Assembly: GCF_014648555.1 (NCBI RefSeq) | Contig: NZ_BMRI01000001.1 | Location: forward strand, 30,480 to 69,098 | From: Kitasatospora griseola | Lineage (GTDB): Bacteria; Actinomycetota; Actinomycetes; Streptomycetales; Streptomycetaceae | DNA length: 38,619 nucleotides | Direction of reading: 5' to 3' | In this document: one piece after another, positions 23,973 to 31,458 of the stretch | Layout of the letters: each line of letters begins with the position of its first letter | How positions within the stretch are numbered: the stretch's first letter is position 1 | The notes under the pieces: generated by a model | The model's database searches: none | Told to the model about the DNA's origin: nothing | Seen by the model: only the letters and a program-made list of their open reading frames with translations | Position numbers and translations under genes: made by a program

Positions 23973-25133
23973 CTACCCGCGCGGCCACAGCGCGGGGTCG
24001 GGGGTGAACCGCACCGACAGCGTTCCGTCGACCAGGCCGGCCCCACTGACCGTGCAACGGCGCAGCGCCGACGGGAGTGCCACGACCCGCCGGTAGCTTC
24101 CGGCGCCGAGCACCAGTTCGTCGCCGCGGCGCAGCAGTTCGAGGTCCGTGCGGTCGGCGCCGGGCAGCGGCAGGTGCCAGATCAGCTGGTTCTCGGCGGC
24201 CAGCCGGTCCTCGGTCCACGGCTCGGCGGGCGCGGGGATCCGGGGCGCGCCGGCCGGGTACAGCTCCTCGGCGAGCGCCTGCAGCGAGTCGGGCTGTCGC
24301 ACCGTCAGCAGCGGGACGTTCAACTGCTCGGCGATCTCCGCGAGCTGCTCGCGCTGCCGGGCGGCGGTGCGGGCCAGCCAGGGGTCCGGGGAGTCGACGG
24401 CGCCGGCCGGGTGCGCGCCGTGCGCGACCACCGCGTCCAGCGGCAGGCCGTGCAGCGCGAGGCCGGCCCGGATCCGGGCCAGGGCGCGCGGCGCGGGGCG
24501 GGCGGCGTCCAGCACCAGGCGGACGGTGGTGCCGGGCGCGGCGATCACGGCGGCGGCCTCGGCGAGCGCGGCGGACGCGGCGGCCCGGGCCTCGAACAGC
24601 TTGTCGGTGGGCATCGGGACGCCCGCCAGCCCGGCCAGCAGCGGGCGCAGCGCGCGGGCGGCCTGCCGCTGCTCGGGCAGCAGCCGGGCCAGGTAGCGCT
24701 CCAGCTGGGCGGGCAGCGCCAGGGTGGCGATCAGTTCGGCGGGCGGCGGGGCGGCGACCACCAGCACCTCGGCCTCGGCCCGCGGCAGCGCGCGCAGCAG
24801 GGCGAGGGCGCGGGTGCCGGGCAGCGGGGCGAGCTCGTCGGGGTCGAGCGGCTGGGCGCCGATCAGGTCGAGCGCGGGGGCGAGCCGGTCGCGGTAGCCG
24901 TCCAGGGCGGCACGGAAGGCGGCCTGCTCGTCCATCCGGGCGGCGGCCAGGCACGGCTCCAGCTCGACGGCCTCGGGGTCGAGCCGGACGCCGAGCAGGT
25001 CGTCGACGGCCCGGTGCGGGTCGTCGGCGGCCAGCAGCAGGGTCGTGCTGCCCTGCCGGGCGTGGTGCAGGGCGGTGGCGGCGGCGATCCTGGCGGACTC
25101 CGGGCCGCTGATCAGTACGGTGCGGGTGGCCAC
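23973..25133 (-). CDS. ArsA-like protein with degenerate P-loop
   Basis: A 386-residue protein with the layout of ArsA/GET3-type anion-transporting ATPases. The N-terminal motif, where GKGGVGKTT is expected, reads VLISGPESARIAAATALHHA, which lacks the lysines and the GKT core, so ATP hydrolysis is doubtful. Other ArsA-like parts remain: TLLLAADDPHRAVDDLLGV, TLALPAQLERYLARLLPEQ, TTVRLVLDAARPA and LPLDAVVAHG. The C-terminus (TDLELLRRGDELVLGAGSYR to SVRFTPDPALW) resembles the HSP20-like domain attached to some ArsA proteins. GTG 25133 lies 8 bases past the SRPBCC stop. M. tuberculosis has a comparable gene pair (Rv2184c-Rv2185c). Function unknown. Confidence 0.85.
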   Translation of the reverse strand: MATRTVLISGPESARIAAATALHHARQGSTTLLLAADDPHRAVDDLLGVRLDPEAVELEPCLAAARMDEQAAFRAALDGYRDRLAPALDLIGAQPLDPDELAPLPGTRALALLRALPRAEAEVLVVAAPPPAELIATLALPAQLERYLARLLPEQRQAARALRPLLAGLAGVPMPTDKLFEARAAASAALAEAAAVIAAPGTTVRLVLDAARPAPRALARIRAGLALHGLPLDAVVAHGAHPAGAVDSPDPWLARTAARQREQLAEIAEQLNVPLLTVRQPDSLQALAEELYPAGAPRIPAPAEPWTEDRLAAENQLIWHLPLPGADRTDLELLRRGDELVLGAGSYRRVVALPSALRRCTVSGAGLVDGTLSVRFTPDPALWPRG

Positions 25134-25141
25134 GGGCCCGA

Positions 25142-25576
25142 TCAGCCCTCGACGCGCTTCTTCAGGCCGGCCAGCGCCCGGTCGATGATGACCTTCTCCG
25201 CCTTGCGCTTGATCATGCCGAGCATCGGGATCTTGACGTCCACGGCCAGCTGGTAGGTGACCTCGGTGCGGCCCTGGCCGGCCGGGGTGAGCCGGTAGGA
25301 CCCGTCCAGCGAACGCAGCATCTGGCTCTTGACCAGGGTCCAGCTGACCTCGCGGTCGCCGTCCCAGGTGTAGGCGAGCGCGTGCTCGTCGCGGATCGCG
25401 CCGGCGTCCAGCAGCAGCCGCACCTCGGCGGCGCGGCCGTCCGGCCCGGTCTGCAGGACCTCGATCTCCTTCAGCTCGTCGGTCCACTCCGGGTAGGCGG
25501 CGAAATCGGCGATCACCGCCATGACCTCGGCCGGGGTGGCGTCGATGACAATGCTCGACCTGGTGTGCTCCGCCAT
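25142..25576 (-). CDS. SRPBCC-family (polyketide cyclase/dehydrase-like) lipid-binding protein
   Basis: A 144-residue START/Bet v1-like fold protein. Signatures are SSIVIDATPAEVMAVIADFA near the start, YPEWTDELKEIEVLQ, a sequence of strands (YTWDGDREVSWTLVKSQ, GSYRLTPAGQGRTEVTYQL) and a long C-terminal helix with EKVIIDRALAGLKKRVEG. Members bind hydrophobic ligands or form coenzyme-Q-like carriers; some are antibiotic cyclases, but this stand-alone form is a widespread actinobacterial protein like Rv2185c. ATG 25576 follows GGAGG by 6 nt. First gene of a three-gene minus-strand operon; a TAGCCT -10 lies about 40 bases upstream. Divergent from the acyl-CoA synthetase. Confidence 0.9.
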   Translation of the reverse strand: MAEHTRSSIVIDATPAEVMAVIADFAAYPEWTDELKEIEVLQTGPDGRAAEVRLLLDAGAIRDEHALAYTWDGDREVSWTLVKSQMLRSLDGSYRLTPAGQGRTEVTYQLAVDVKIPMLGMIKRKAEKVIIDRALAGLKKRVEG

Positions 25577-25618
25577 TGCGGCCTCCGCGATCTCCCTGTG
25601 CTGCTGTGCGCCCAGCAG

Positions 25619-25624
25619 AGGCTA
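25619..25624 (-). promoter_or_regulatory. -10 box of the SRPBCC operon
   Basis: TAGCCT on the minus strand lies about 43 nt before ATG 25576. The 248-base divergent region 25577-25824 also has a TAGGGT on the plus strand, a weak candidate for the acyl-CoA synthetase gene. Confidence 0.4.
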
Positions 25625-25824
25625 TCGCGGGCGGGACCCCGTCCTTTCCGCCGAGGCACCTTACCGGCGGGTCACCTCGCGCCTGACGTAGGGTTCGCAT
25701 CGATCCATCCCACGTCCGACCTGCGATGTGACGATCGGAACACCGAGGCCGACCCCTCTGGTCGAACTCACCTACCCAGCAGTAACGTCCAGTCGTCCCG
25801 CAGCGTCGCAGACGAGGAGCAGTC

Positions 25825-27621
25825 TTGCTCGAGGAGTTCAGCCTTCCGGCCCGTTACCAGGTACCGAGCGACGGCAACCTCGCCGACCTGGTCCACCAGA
25901 ACGCGGAGCGGCACCCGGGCGTCGCTGTGCTCAGCCGCAAGGCGGACGGGCAGTGGCAGGACCTCACCGCCGTCCAGTTCCTCGCCGAGGTGCACGCCGT
26001 CGCCAAGGGCCTGATCGCCGCCGGCGTCGGCCCCGGCGACCGGGTCGCCGTGATGTCCCGCACCCGCTACGAGTGGACGCTGCTCGACTTCGCGATCTGG
26101 ACCGCCGGCGCGATCACCGTCCCCGTCTACGAGACCTCCTCCGCCGAGCAGGTGCAGTGGATCCTCGGCGACTCCGGCGCCCGCGTCGTGGTCACCGAGA
26201 CCGACAAGCACGCCGACGTGGTCGCCGAGGTCCGCGAGGCGCTGCCCGCGCTCGAACACACCTGGCAGATCGAACGTGACGGCATCGCCGCACTGACCCT
26301 GGCCGGTCAGGACGTCGCCGACCAGGTGATCGCCGAACGCCGGGTGATCGCGAACCCCGACACGATCGCCACCATCGTCTACACCTCCGGCACCACCGGC
26401 CGCCCCAAGGGCTGTCAGCTCACCCACGGCAACTTCCTCGCCGAACTGGGCAACGTCACCGCCCGGATGCCCGAGCTGTTCGTCACCGGCGAGTCCTCGG
26501 TGCTGCTCTTCCTGCCGCTGGCCCACGTGCTCGGCCGGATCGCCGAGATCGCCGCCGCCATCGTCCCGGTCAAGCTCGGCCACGTCTCCGACATCCGGAA
26601 CGTCACCGACGAGCTCGGCTCCTTCCGGCCGACGCTGATCCTCGGCGTCCCCCGGGTCTTCGAGAAGGTCTACAACACCGCCCGCGCCAAGGCCCAGGCC
26701 GACGGCAAGGGCAAGATCTTCGACCGCGCCGCCGACACCGCCATCGCCTACAGCCGCGCACTGGACGCCGGCGGCCCCTCGCTGCTCCTGCGGATCAAGC
26801 ACGCGATCTTCGACAAGCTGGTCTACGTCAAGCTCCGCAACGCGCTCGGCGGCCGCTGCAAGACCGCCATCTCCGGCGGCGCCCCGCTCGGCGAACGGCT
26901 CGGCCACTTCTACCGGGGCATCGGCTTCTCCGTCCTGGAGGGCTACGGCCTCACCGAGTCCTGCGCCGCCACCACCTTCAACCCCAACGACCGGGCCAAG
27001 ATCGGCACCGTCGGCCAGCCGCTGCCCGGCTCCGCGGTCCGGATCGCCGAGGACGGCGAGGTCCTGCTCAAGGGCCCGCAGATCTTCACCGGCTACTGGA
27101 ACAACCCCACCGCCACCGCCGACGCCCTCCAGGACGGCTGGTTCGCCACCGGCGACCTCGGCAGCCTCGACGACGACGGCTACCTCACCATCACCGGCCG
27201 CAAGAAGGAGATCATCGTCACCGCCGGCGGCAAGAACGTCGCCCCCGCCGTGATCGAGGACCGCATCCGCGCCCACGCGATCATCGGCGAGGTCATGGTG
27301 GTCGGCGACCGCAAGCCCTTCATCGCCTGCCTGGTCACCGTCGACGACGAGTTCTTCCCCCGCTGGAAGGCCCTCAACAACAAGCCCGCCGACGCGACCG
27401 TCGCCGACCTCCGCGAGGACCCCGACCTCCTCGCCGCGATCCAGGCCGCCGTCGACGACGGCAACCAGGCCGTCTCCCACGCCGAGGCCGTCAAGAAGTT
27501 CCGTCTCCTCACCACCGCCTTCACCGAGGCCAGCGGCCACATCACCCCGTCCCTCAAGCTCAAGCGCAACGTCGTCCTGAAGGACTTCGCGGCCGAGATC
27601 GAGGCGCTCTACACCCGCTAG
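25825..27621 (+). CDS. Long-chain fatty-acid-CoA ligase (FadD15-like)
   Basis: An AMP-forming acyl-CoA synthetase of 598 residues. It activates long-chain fatty acids through an acyl-adenylate. Adenylation motifs: IVYTSGTTGRPKGCQLTHGN (P-loop), LEGYGLTESCAATTF, FTGYWNNP, DGWFATGDLGSLDDDGYL, ITGRKKEIIVTAGGKNVAP and a C-terminal acylation lysine region LKLKRNVVLKDF. The TTG at 25825 follows GAGGAG by 5 nt and is supported by the opening LEEFSLPARYQVP, standard for this subgroup. No membrane segments. The gene ends before a 28-bp palindrome and converges with the PimB-type gene. It matches fadD15 beside pimB' in mycobacteria. Confidence 0.95.
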   Translation: MLEEFSLPARYQVPSDGNLADLVHQNAERHPGVAVLSRKADGQWQDLTAVQFLAEVHAVAKGLIAAGVGPGDRVAVMSRTRYEWTLLDFAIWTAGAITVPVYETSSAEQVQWILGDSGARVVVTETDKHADVVAEVREALPALEHTWQIERDGIAALTLAGQDVADQVIAERRVIANPDTIATIVYTSGTTGRPKGCQLTHGNFLAELGNVTARMPELFVTGESSVLLFLPLAHVLGRIAEIAAAIVPVKLGHVSDIRNVTDELGSFRPTLILGVPRVFEKVYNTARAKAQADGKGKIFDRAADTAIAYSRALDAGGPSLLLRIKHAIFDKLVYVKLRNALGGRCKTAISGGAPLGERLGHFYRGIGFSVLEGYGLTESCAATTFNPNDRAKIGTVGQPLPGSAVRIAEDGEVLLKGPQIFTGYWNNPTATADALQDGWFATGDLGSLDDDGYLTITGRKKEIIVTAGGKNVAPAVIEDRIRAHAIIGEVMVVGDRKPFIACLVTVDDEFFPRWKALNNKPADATVADLREDPDLLAAIQAAVDDGNQAVSHAEAVKKFRLLTTAFTEASGHITPSLKLKRNVVLKDFAAEIEALYTR

Positions 27622-27658
27622 CGGGTGGTGAGCGCGAAACCCGGGGAACGCACAGCCA

Positions 27659-27686
27659 GGGGCGCTGGGGGTACCCCCAGCGCCCC
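27659..27686. terminator. Bidirectional terminator: perfect 28-bp palindrome
   Basis: A perfect self-complementary 28-mer centred on GTAC, with half-site GGGGCGCTGGGGGT. It is flanked by a weaker outer repeat (GCGCGAAACC to the left, GGTTTCGCGC to the right). It sits between the convergent acyl-CoA synthetase and mannosyltransferase genes, a typical place for a shared terminator. Confidence 0.85.
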
Positions 27687-27718
27687 CGGTTTCGCGCCCG
27701 CCAGCTCTCGCGCCCCTC

Positions 27719-28861
27719 TCAGCGCACCTCCAGCAACCCCGTGAGCCGTTCCGCCAGCATGTCCCAGCGCCACGCGTCATGAACCCACTTGCGTCCGGCC
27801 TCCCCCATCTCGCGTCGCAGACTCGCGTCCCCCAGCAGCCGCACCAGCCGGTCCGCCAGGACCGTCTCGCCGTGCTTGCCCGGCACCACGAACCCCGTCT
27901 CCCCCTCGCGGACCGCGTCCGGCGCGCCGCCGGAGTCCCCGGCGACGACGGGCAGGCCGGTCGCGGAGGCCTCCAGGTAGACGATGCCGAGGCCCTCGAC
28001 GTCGAGTCCGCCCCGCCGGGTGCGGCACGGCATGGCGAAGACGTCCCCGGCCCCGTAGTGGGCGGGGAGTTCCTCCCAGGGCACGGCGCCGGTGAAGACC
28101 ACCGAGGACCGCACGCCGACCTGGTCCACGAGCTTTTCGAGGTCGCCGCGGTACGGCCCGCCGCCGACGATCAGCAGGACCGCGTCGGGCTGCGCCGCCA
28201 GCACTCGCGGCCAGGTGCGGATCAGCGTGTCCTGCCCCTTCCGGGGGACCAGCCGCGACACGCAGACCACGACCGGGCGCTCCGTCAGCCCGAGCCGGGC
28301 CCGGACCGCGTCCCCGCCGGAGTCGGGTCGGAAGGTGGACTCGTCGACACCCGGCGGCAGTTGGGCCATCCGGGAGGCGACCCGGGGGCCGACCGCGCGG
28401 GCGATCCGCGAACGCGTGTACTCGCCGAGGTAGGTCAGCAGGTCGGTGTTGCCGCCGATCCGGCGCAGCAGCTGCGCGGAGACCGGCAGTTGGGCCCACG
28501 CGGCCTCGTGGCCGTGGGTCATGCCGAGGAGCCGCTGGGCGCCGGCCCGGCGCAGGTGCGGGGCCATCAGGCCGAGCGGGGCGGCGGCGCCGAACCAGAC
28601 GGAGGTGCAGTTCTCGGCGCGCAGGATCTCCGCGGCCCGCCGGGTGACCCGGGTGGTGGGGATCATCATCCTGGTGCGGTCGCGGATCACCGGGAAGGGC
28701 TGTTCGGCGTCGAACTTGGCGACTTCCCGCCCGTCCCGCCAGGTGGAGGCGTACACCACGATCGATCCGGCGGGTTGCCGGACGGCCATGTTGTGGACGA
28801 ACGCCTGGATGCCGCCTGGCCTGGGCGGAAAGTCGTTGGTGACGATGAGGGTTCTGTTCAT
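27719..28861 (-). CDS. pimB: GT4 glycosyltransferase, PimB'-like mannosyltransferase
   Basis: A 380-residue GT-B enzyme resembling the GDP-mannose-dependent alpha-(1-6)-phosphatidylinositol monomannoside mannosyltransferase. The N-terminus holds the acceptor-side glycine loop NDFPPRPGGIQAFVHNM; the donor domain has VCVSRLVPRKGQDTLIRTWP with the Arg-Lys pair and EGLGIVYLEASATGLPVV, the EX7E motif. HGHEAAW and the SGGAPDAVREGETGFVV loop also fit. It acts at the inner membrane face in PIM/lipomannan assembly in relatives. ATG 28861; the upstream ribosome site is weak. Its position next to a fadD15-like gene matches the mycobacterial order. Assignment to the exact acceptor is inference. Confidence 0.9.
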   Translation of the reverse strand: MNRTLIVTNDFPPRPGGIQAFVHNMAVRQPAGSIVVYASTWRDGREVAKFDAEQPFPVIRDRTRMMIPTTRVTRRAAEILRAENCTSVWFGAAAPLGLMAPHLRRAGAQRLLGMTHGHEAAWAQLPVSAQLLRRIGGNTDLLTYLGEYTRSRIARAVGPRVASRMAQLPPGVDESTFRPDSGGDAVRARLGLTERPVVVCVSRLVPRKGQDTLIRTWPRVLAAQPDAVLLIVGGGPYRGDLEKLVDQVGVRSSVVFTGAVPWEELPAHYGAGDVFAMPCRTRRGGLDVEGLGIVYLEASATGLPVVAGDSGGAPDAVREGETGFVVPGKHGETVLADRLVRLLGDASLRREMGEAGRKWVHDAWRWDMLAERLTGLLEVR

Positions 28862-29116
28862 GTGCCGCGGCTCGCTCGGTCAGGGGGTGCTCGGAGTACC
28901 AGTGAGTGGTCCGTACGATAGGTCACCGTGCCCGTCCGCCGGGAACGGCCCGCACCGTCCACGGCGGCGGGACCGTCGCAGGACCGGAAGGTTCGGACAC
29001 GGTTCGGAGAAGTTAGAGGACACGGCCGCAACCGATGCGGTGTGCTTGGTGGTCCTGCCCGGTACCCCCGGCGGGCGCCCGGCACCGGTGCGTACGCGAC
29101 GACCCGAAGGAGCGTA

Positions 29117-30481
29117 GTGGAGTCACCCCAGGCCGAACGGCCCGGCAGTTCGGAGGCCCCGGCGCTGCCTGCCCCGTCCGGTTCCGCGCCGAGTCGCCGT
29201 CCGCTGTGGGCCCTGGGAGCCGCCTGGACGGTCTCCCGGACGCTGCTCGTGCTGGTCGTCTCGGGGGTGTTGCGGATCGCCAACACGGACGTGACGGCGG
29301 ACGTCTCGGTGATCTACCACAGCTGGTACGAGGTGCTGTGCACCGGCACGTTCCCGCTGGACGACGTGACCTGGCAGTACCCGCCGGGCGCGGCGCTGGT
29401 GATCCTGCTGCCGGGGCTGCTGCCGTGGTCGTACCTGGTGTCGTTCTTCGTGATCTGCGCCGTGGTGGACGCGGCGGCGATGGCCCTGCTGATGCGCGCG
29501 GGGGTGCGCAAGGGCCGGAGCTACCTGGGCGCCTGGTACTGGGTGGTGGGCGTGCCGCTGCTCGGGCCGACGGTGTACTGCCGGTACGACATCATCGTGA
29601 CGGCGCTGGCGGTGGCGGGTCTGCTGGTGGTGCTGCGCCGCCCGGCGGTGGGCGGCATGCTGCTGGGCCTGGGCGGGCTGTTGAAGATCTGGCCGCTGCT
29701 GGCGCTGTTCGGCACGCCGCGCGGCCGGCGCACCCGGCGGTCGTGGACCTCGGCGGCGACGTGCGCGGCGGCGCTGGGCTTCCTGCTGACGGCGGGCATG
29801 AACGGGGCGTTCGAGTTCCTGAAGTTCCAGTCGGAGCGGGGCATCGAGATCGAGTCGCTGGGCGCGCTGCCGCTGCACTTCGCGAAGCTGGCGGGTTCGT
29901 GGCACGGCACCGTGACGATGAACTACGGCTCGGTGGAGTTCCTCGGCCCGTGGGTGCCGGTGATCTCCAAGGTGATGGTCGGCATGACGGTGGCCGGTTT
30001 CGGCTGGCTGCTGATCTGGCGGCTGCGGGCGGCCCGGTGGACGTCGGCGACCACGTTCGACGCGGCGCTGTGCGCGCTGCTGATCTTCACCGCGACCAGC
30101 CGGGTGATCAGCCCGCAGTACATGATCTGGGTGGTCGGCCTGGCGGCGGTGTGCCTGACGGTGCGGGGCAGCAGCCAGCGTCCGGTGGCGGTGCTGGTGC
30201 TGGTGGCCACGGTGCTGACCACGCTGGAGTTCCCGGTGATGTTCGGCTCGGTGAACCGCAGCGAGCTGGCGGGCGTGCTGGTGCTGACGGCCCGCAACCT
30301 GGTGCTGCTGGTGACCACCGTGCTGTCGGCGTACCGGCTGTGGCGCTCCACCCGGCGGCGCGAGGCGCTGACCACGGTGGTGCTGCCGGCCGGGCAGGTG
30401 GTGTCGCAGTACCCGGTGCGGCCGGGCATCGCCTACGAGCAGGACCTGCTGGACGACCTCACTCCGGCGGACCGCACCTGA
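29117..30481 (+). CDS. Polytopic membrane glycosyltransferase-like protein (GT87/DUF2029 type)
   Basis: An integral membrane protein of about 454 residues with roughly ten helices, such as LLVLVVSGVLRIA, ALVILLPGLLPWSYLVSFF and IIVTALAVAGLLVVL. A short periplasmic-loop motif, DDVTWQYPPGAALVI, resembles the acidic loop of GT-C enzymes (GT87, PimE/AftC relatives), and PTVYCRYDIIVTAL and ISPQYMIWVVGL are typical of this group. It likely uses a polyprenyl-phosphate sugar donor outside the membrane. GTG 29117 has AGGAG 4 nt upstream; an in-frame GTG at 28928 would add 63 low-complexity residues. Near the PimB-type gene but divergent. The sugar and acceptor are unknown. Confidence 0.85.
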   Translation: MESPQAERPGSSEAPALPAPSGSAPSRRPLWALGAAWTVSRTLLVLVVSGVLRIANTDVTADVSVIYHSWYEVLCTGTFPLDDVTWQYPPGAALVILLPGLLPWSYLVSFFVICAVVDAAAMALLMRAGVRKGRSYLGAWYWVVGVPLLGPTVYCRYDIIVTALAVAGLLVVLRRPAVGGMLLGLGGLLKIWPLLALFGTPRGRRTRRSWTSAATCAAALGFLLTAGMNGAFEFLKFQSERGIEIESLGALPLHFAKLAGSWHGTVTMNYGSVEFLGPWVPVISKVMVGMTVAGFGWLLIWRLRAARWTSATTFDAALCALLIFTATSRVISPQYMIWVVGLAAVCLTVRGSSQRPVAVLVLVATVLTTLEFPVMFGSVNRSELAGVLVLTARNLVLLVTTVLSAYRLWRSTRRREALTTVVLPAGQVVSQYPVRPGIAYEQDLLDDLTPADRT

Positions 30482-30508
30482 CGGACCGTCACATCGCCCT
30501 GCAAGTTT

Positions 30509-30524
30509 CTGAAAGCGCTTGCAG
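30509..30524 (+). promoter_or_regulatory. LacI-family operator overlapping the -35 of the sugar kinase gene
   Basis: CTGAAAGCGCTTGCAG is a 7/8 palindrome with the AAGCGCTT core typical of LacI-type sugar repressors (CebR, MalR, CcpA-like sites). The candidate -35 TTGCAG (30519-30524) lies inside it. An 18-nt spacer leads to the -10 CACCAT. Confidence 0.7.
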
Positions 30525-30542
30525 CGGCGGGCTTTCCGCTGC

Positions 30543-30548
30543 CACCAT
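30543..30548 (+). promoter_or_regulatory. -10 box of the PfkB kinase gene
   Basis: CACCAT lies 18 nt after TTGCAG and 6 nt before ATG 30555. No ribosome site is present, so the message is probably leaderless. Confidence 0.45.
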
Positions 30549-30554
30549 CGCCGG

Positions 30555-31454
30555 ATGATCGACTACGACATCCTGATCGTCGGCGGCGTCGGCGTGGACA
30601 CCATCGTCCGGGTGGACCGCCTGGAGATCCCGCCCGGCCGCGACTCGGTGCACGTCCCCCCGGTGCGCGACTACCCGGCGCACACCGGCAACGGCGTCGC
30701 GCTGGCCTGCCACACGCTGGGCCTGCGCACCAAGCTCGCCGACTTCCTCGGCGAGGACCCGCAGGGCGCCCTGGTGCTGTCCGAGTACGCCCGCCGCGGC
30801 CTGGACTTCAGCCACCTGCCCGCCCCCGCCGGCACCCCGCGCAGCGTCAACCTGGTGGACGCCGACGGCCTGCGGTTCTCCTTCTACGACGGCCGCCACC
30901 CGGCGGACGCCCGACTGCCGCGCGAGTTCTGGCTGCCGCTGCTGGAGCGCTCGAAGCACGTCCACCTGTCGATCACCGGCGTCAACCGGGACATGTACCC
31001 GGACGTCGAGCGGCTGGGCCGCCCCAGCTCCACCGACCTGCACGCCTGGGACGGCGAGAACGAGCACCACCGCTTCTACGCGCTCCGCTCGGACGTGGTG
31101 TTCCTGTCCGCGGCCGGCCTCGACAACCGCCCGGAGGCGGCGATGCGGTCGATCCTGGCCCACGGCCGGGCCGAGCTGGTGGTGGCCACCGCGGGCGCCC
31201 ACGGCGCGTTCCTGCTCACCCGCGAGGACGACGCGCCCCGGCACTTCCCGGCGGTGGACCCGGGCGCGCCGATCGTCGACAGCAACGGCGCGGGCGACGC
31301 GTTCGTCTCCGGCTTCCTGCACCACCGGCTGACGGGCCGCCCGGTCGAGGAGTGCATGCGCGCGGGCGCGGCGGCCGGCGCGTTCGCCTGCACCACGGCG
31401 GGCACCCACACCGCGTTCCTGGACGCGGCGGGCCTGGAGCGGGCGCTGGCCTGA
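30555..31454 (+). CDS. PfkB-family carbohydrate kinase
   Basis: A 299-residue ribokinase-type sugar kinase. Motifs: ILIVGGVGVDTIVRVDRLEI, the substrate-side HTGNGVALACHTLGL (PfkB signature 1, GGxxxN replaced by TGNG), a central FYDGRHPADARLP and the anion-hole motif SNGAGDAFVSGFL, with Asp as catalytic base. The start is ATG 30555: the preceding frame crosses the promoter, and the -10 ends 6 nt before it. A LacI-type operator overlaps the -35, so expression is probably induced by a sugar through an unlinked repressor; no lacI-type gene is in the window. It converges with the peptidase gene, 4 bp apart. The sugar cannot be read from sequence. Confidence 0.9.
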   Translation: MIDYDILIVGGVGVDTIVRVDRLEIPPGRDSVHVPPVRDYPAHTGNGVALACHTLGLRTKLADFLGEDPQGALVLSEYARRGLDFSHLPAPAGTPRSVNLVDADGLRFSFYDGRHPADARLPREFWLPLLERSKHVHLSITGVNRDMYPDVERLGRPSSTDLHAWDGENEHHRFYALRSDVVFLSAAGLDNRPEAAMRSILAHGRAELVVATAGAHGAFLLTREDDAPRHFPAVDPGAPIVDSNGAGDAFVSGFLHHRLTGRPVEECMRAGAAAGAFACTTAGTHTAFLDAAGLERALA

Positions 31455-31458
31455 TGGC

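Noticed and set aside
24077..25111. Long arginine/alanine-rich plus-strand frame
   Set aside because: Composition (Arg, Ala, Gly, Pro with no motif) is typical of antisense frames over GC-rich genes; the minus-strand ArsA-like gene explains the region.
28928..29116. Upstream GTG start for the GT87-like gene, with a TACGAT box 8 nt before it
   Set aside because: The added 63 residues are low-complexity, and GTG 29117 has its own AGGAG site. Not excluded, but less likely.
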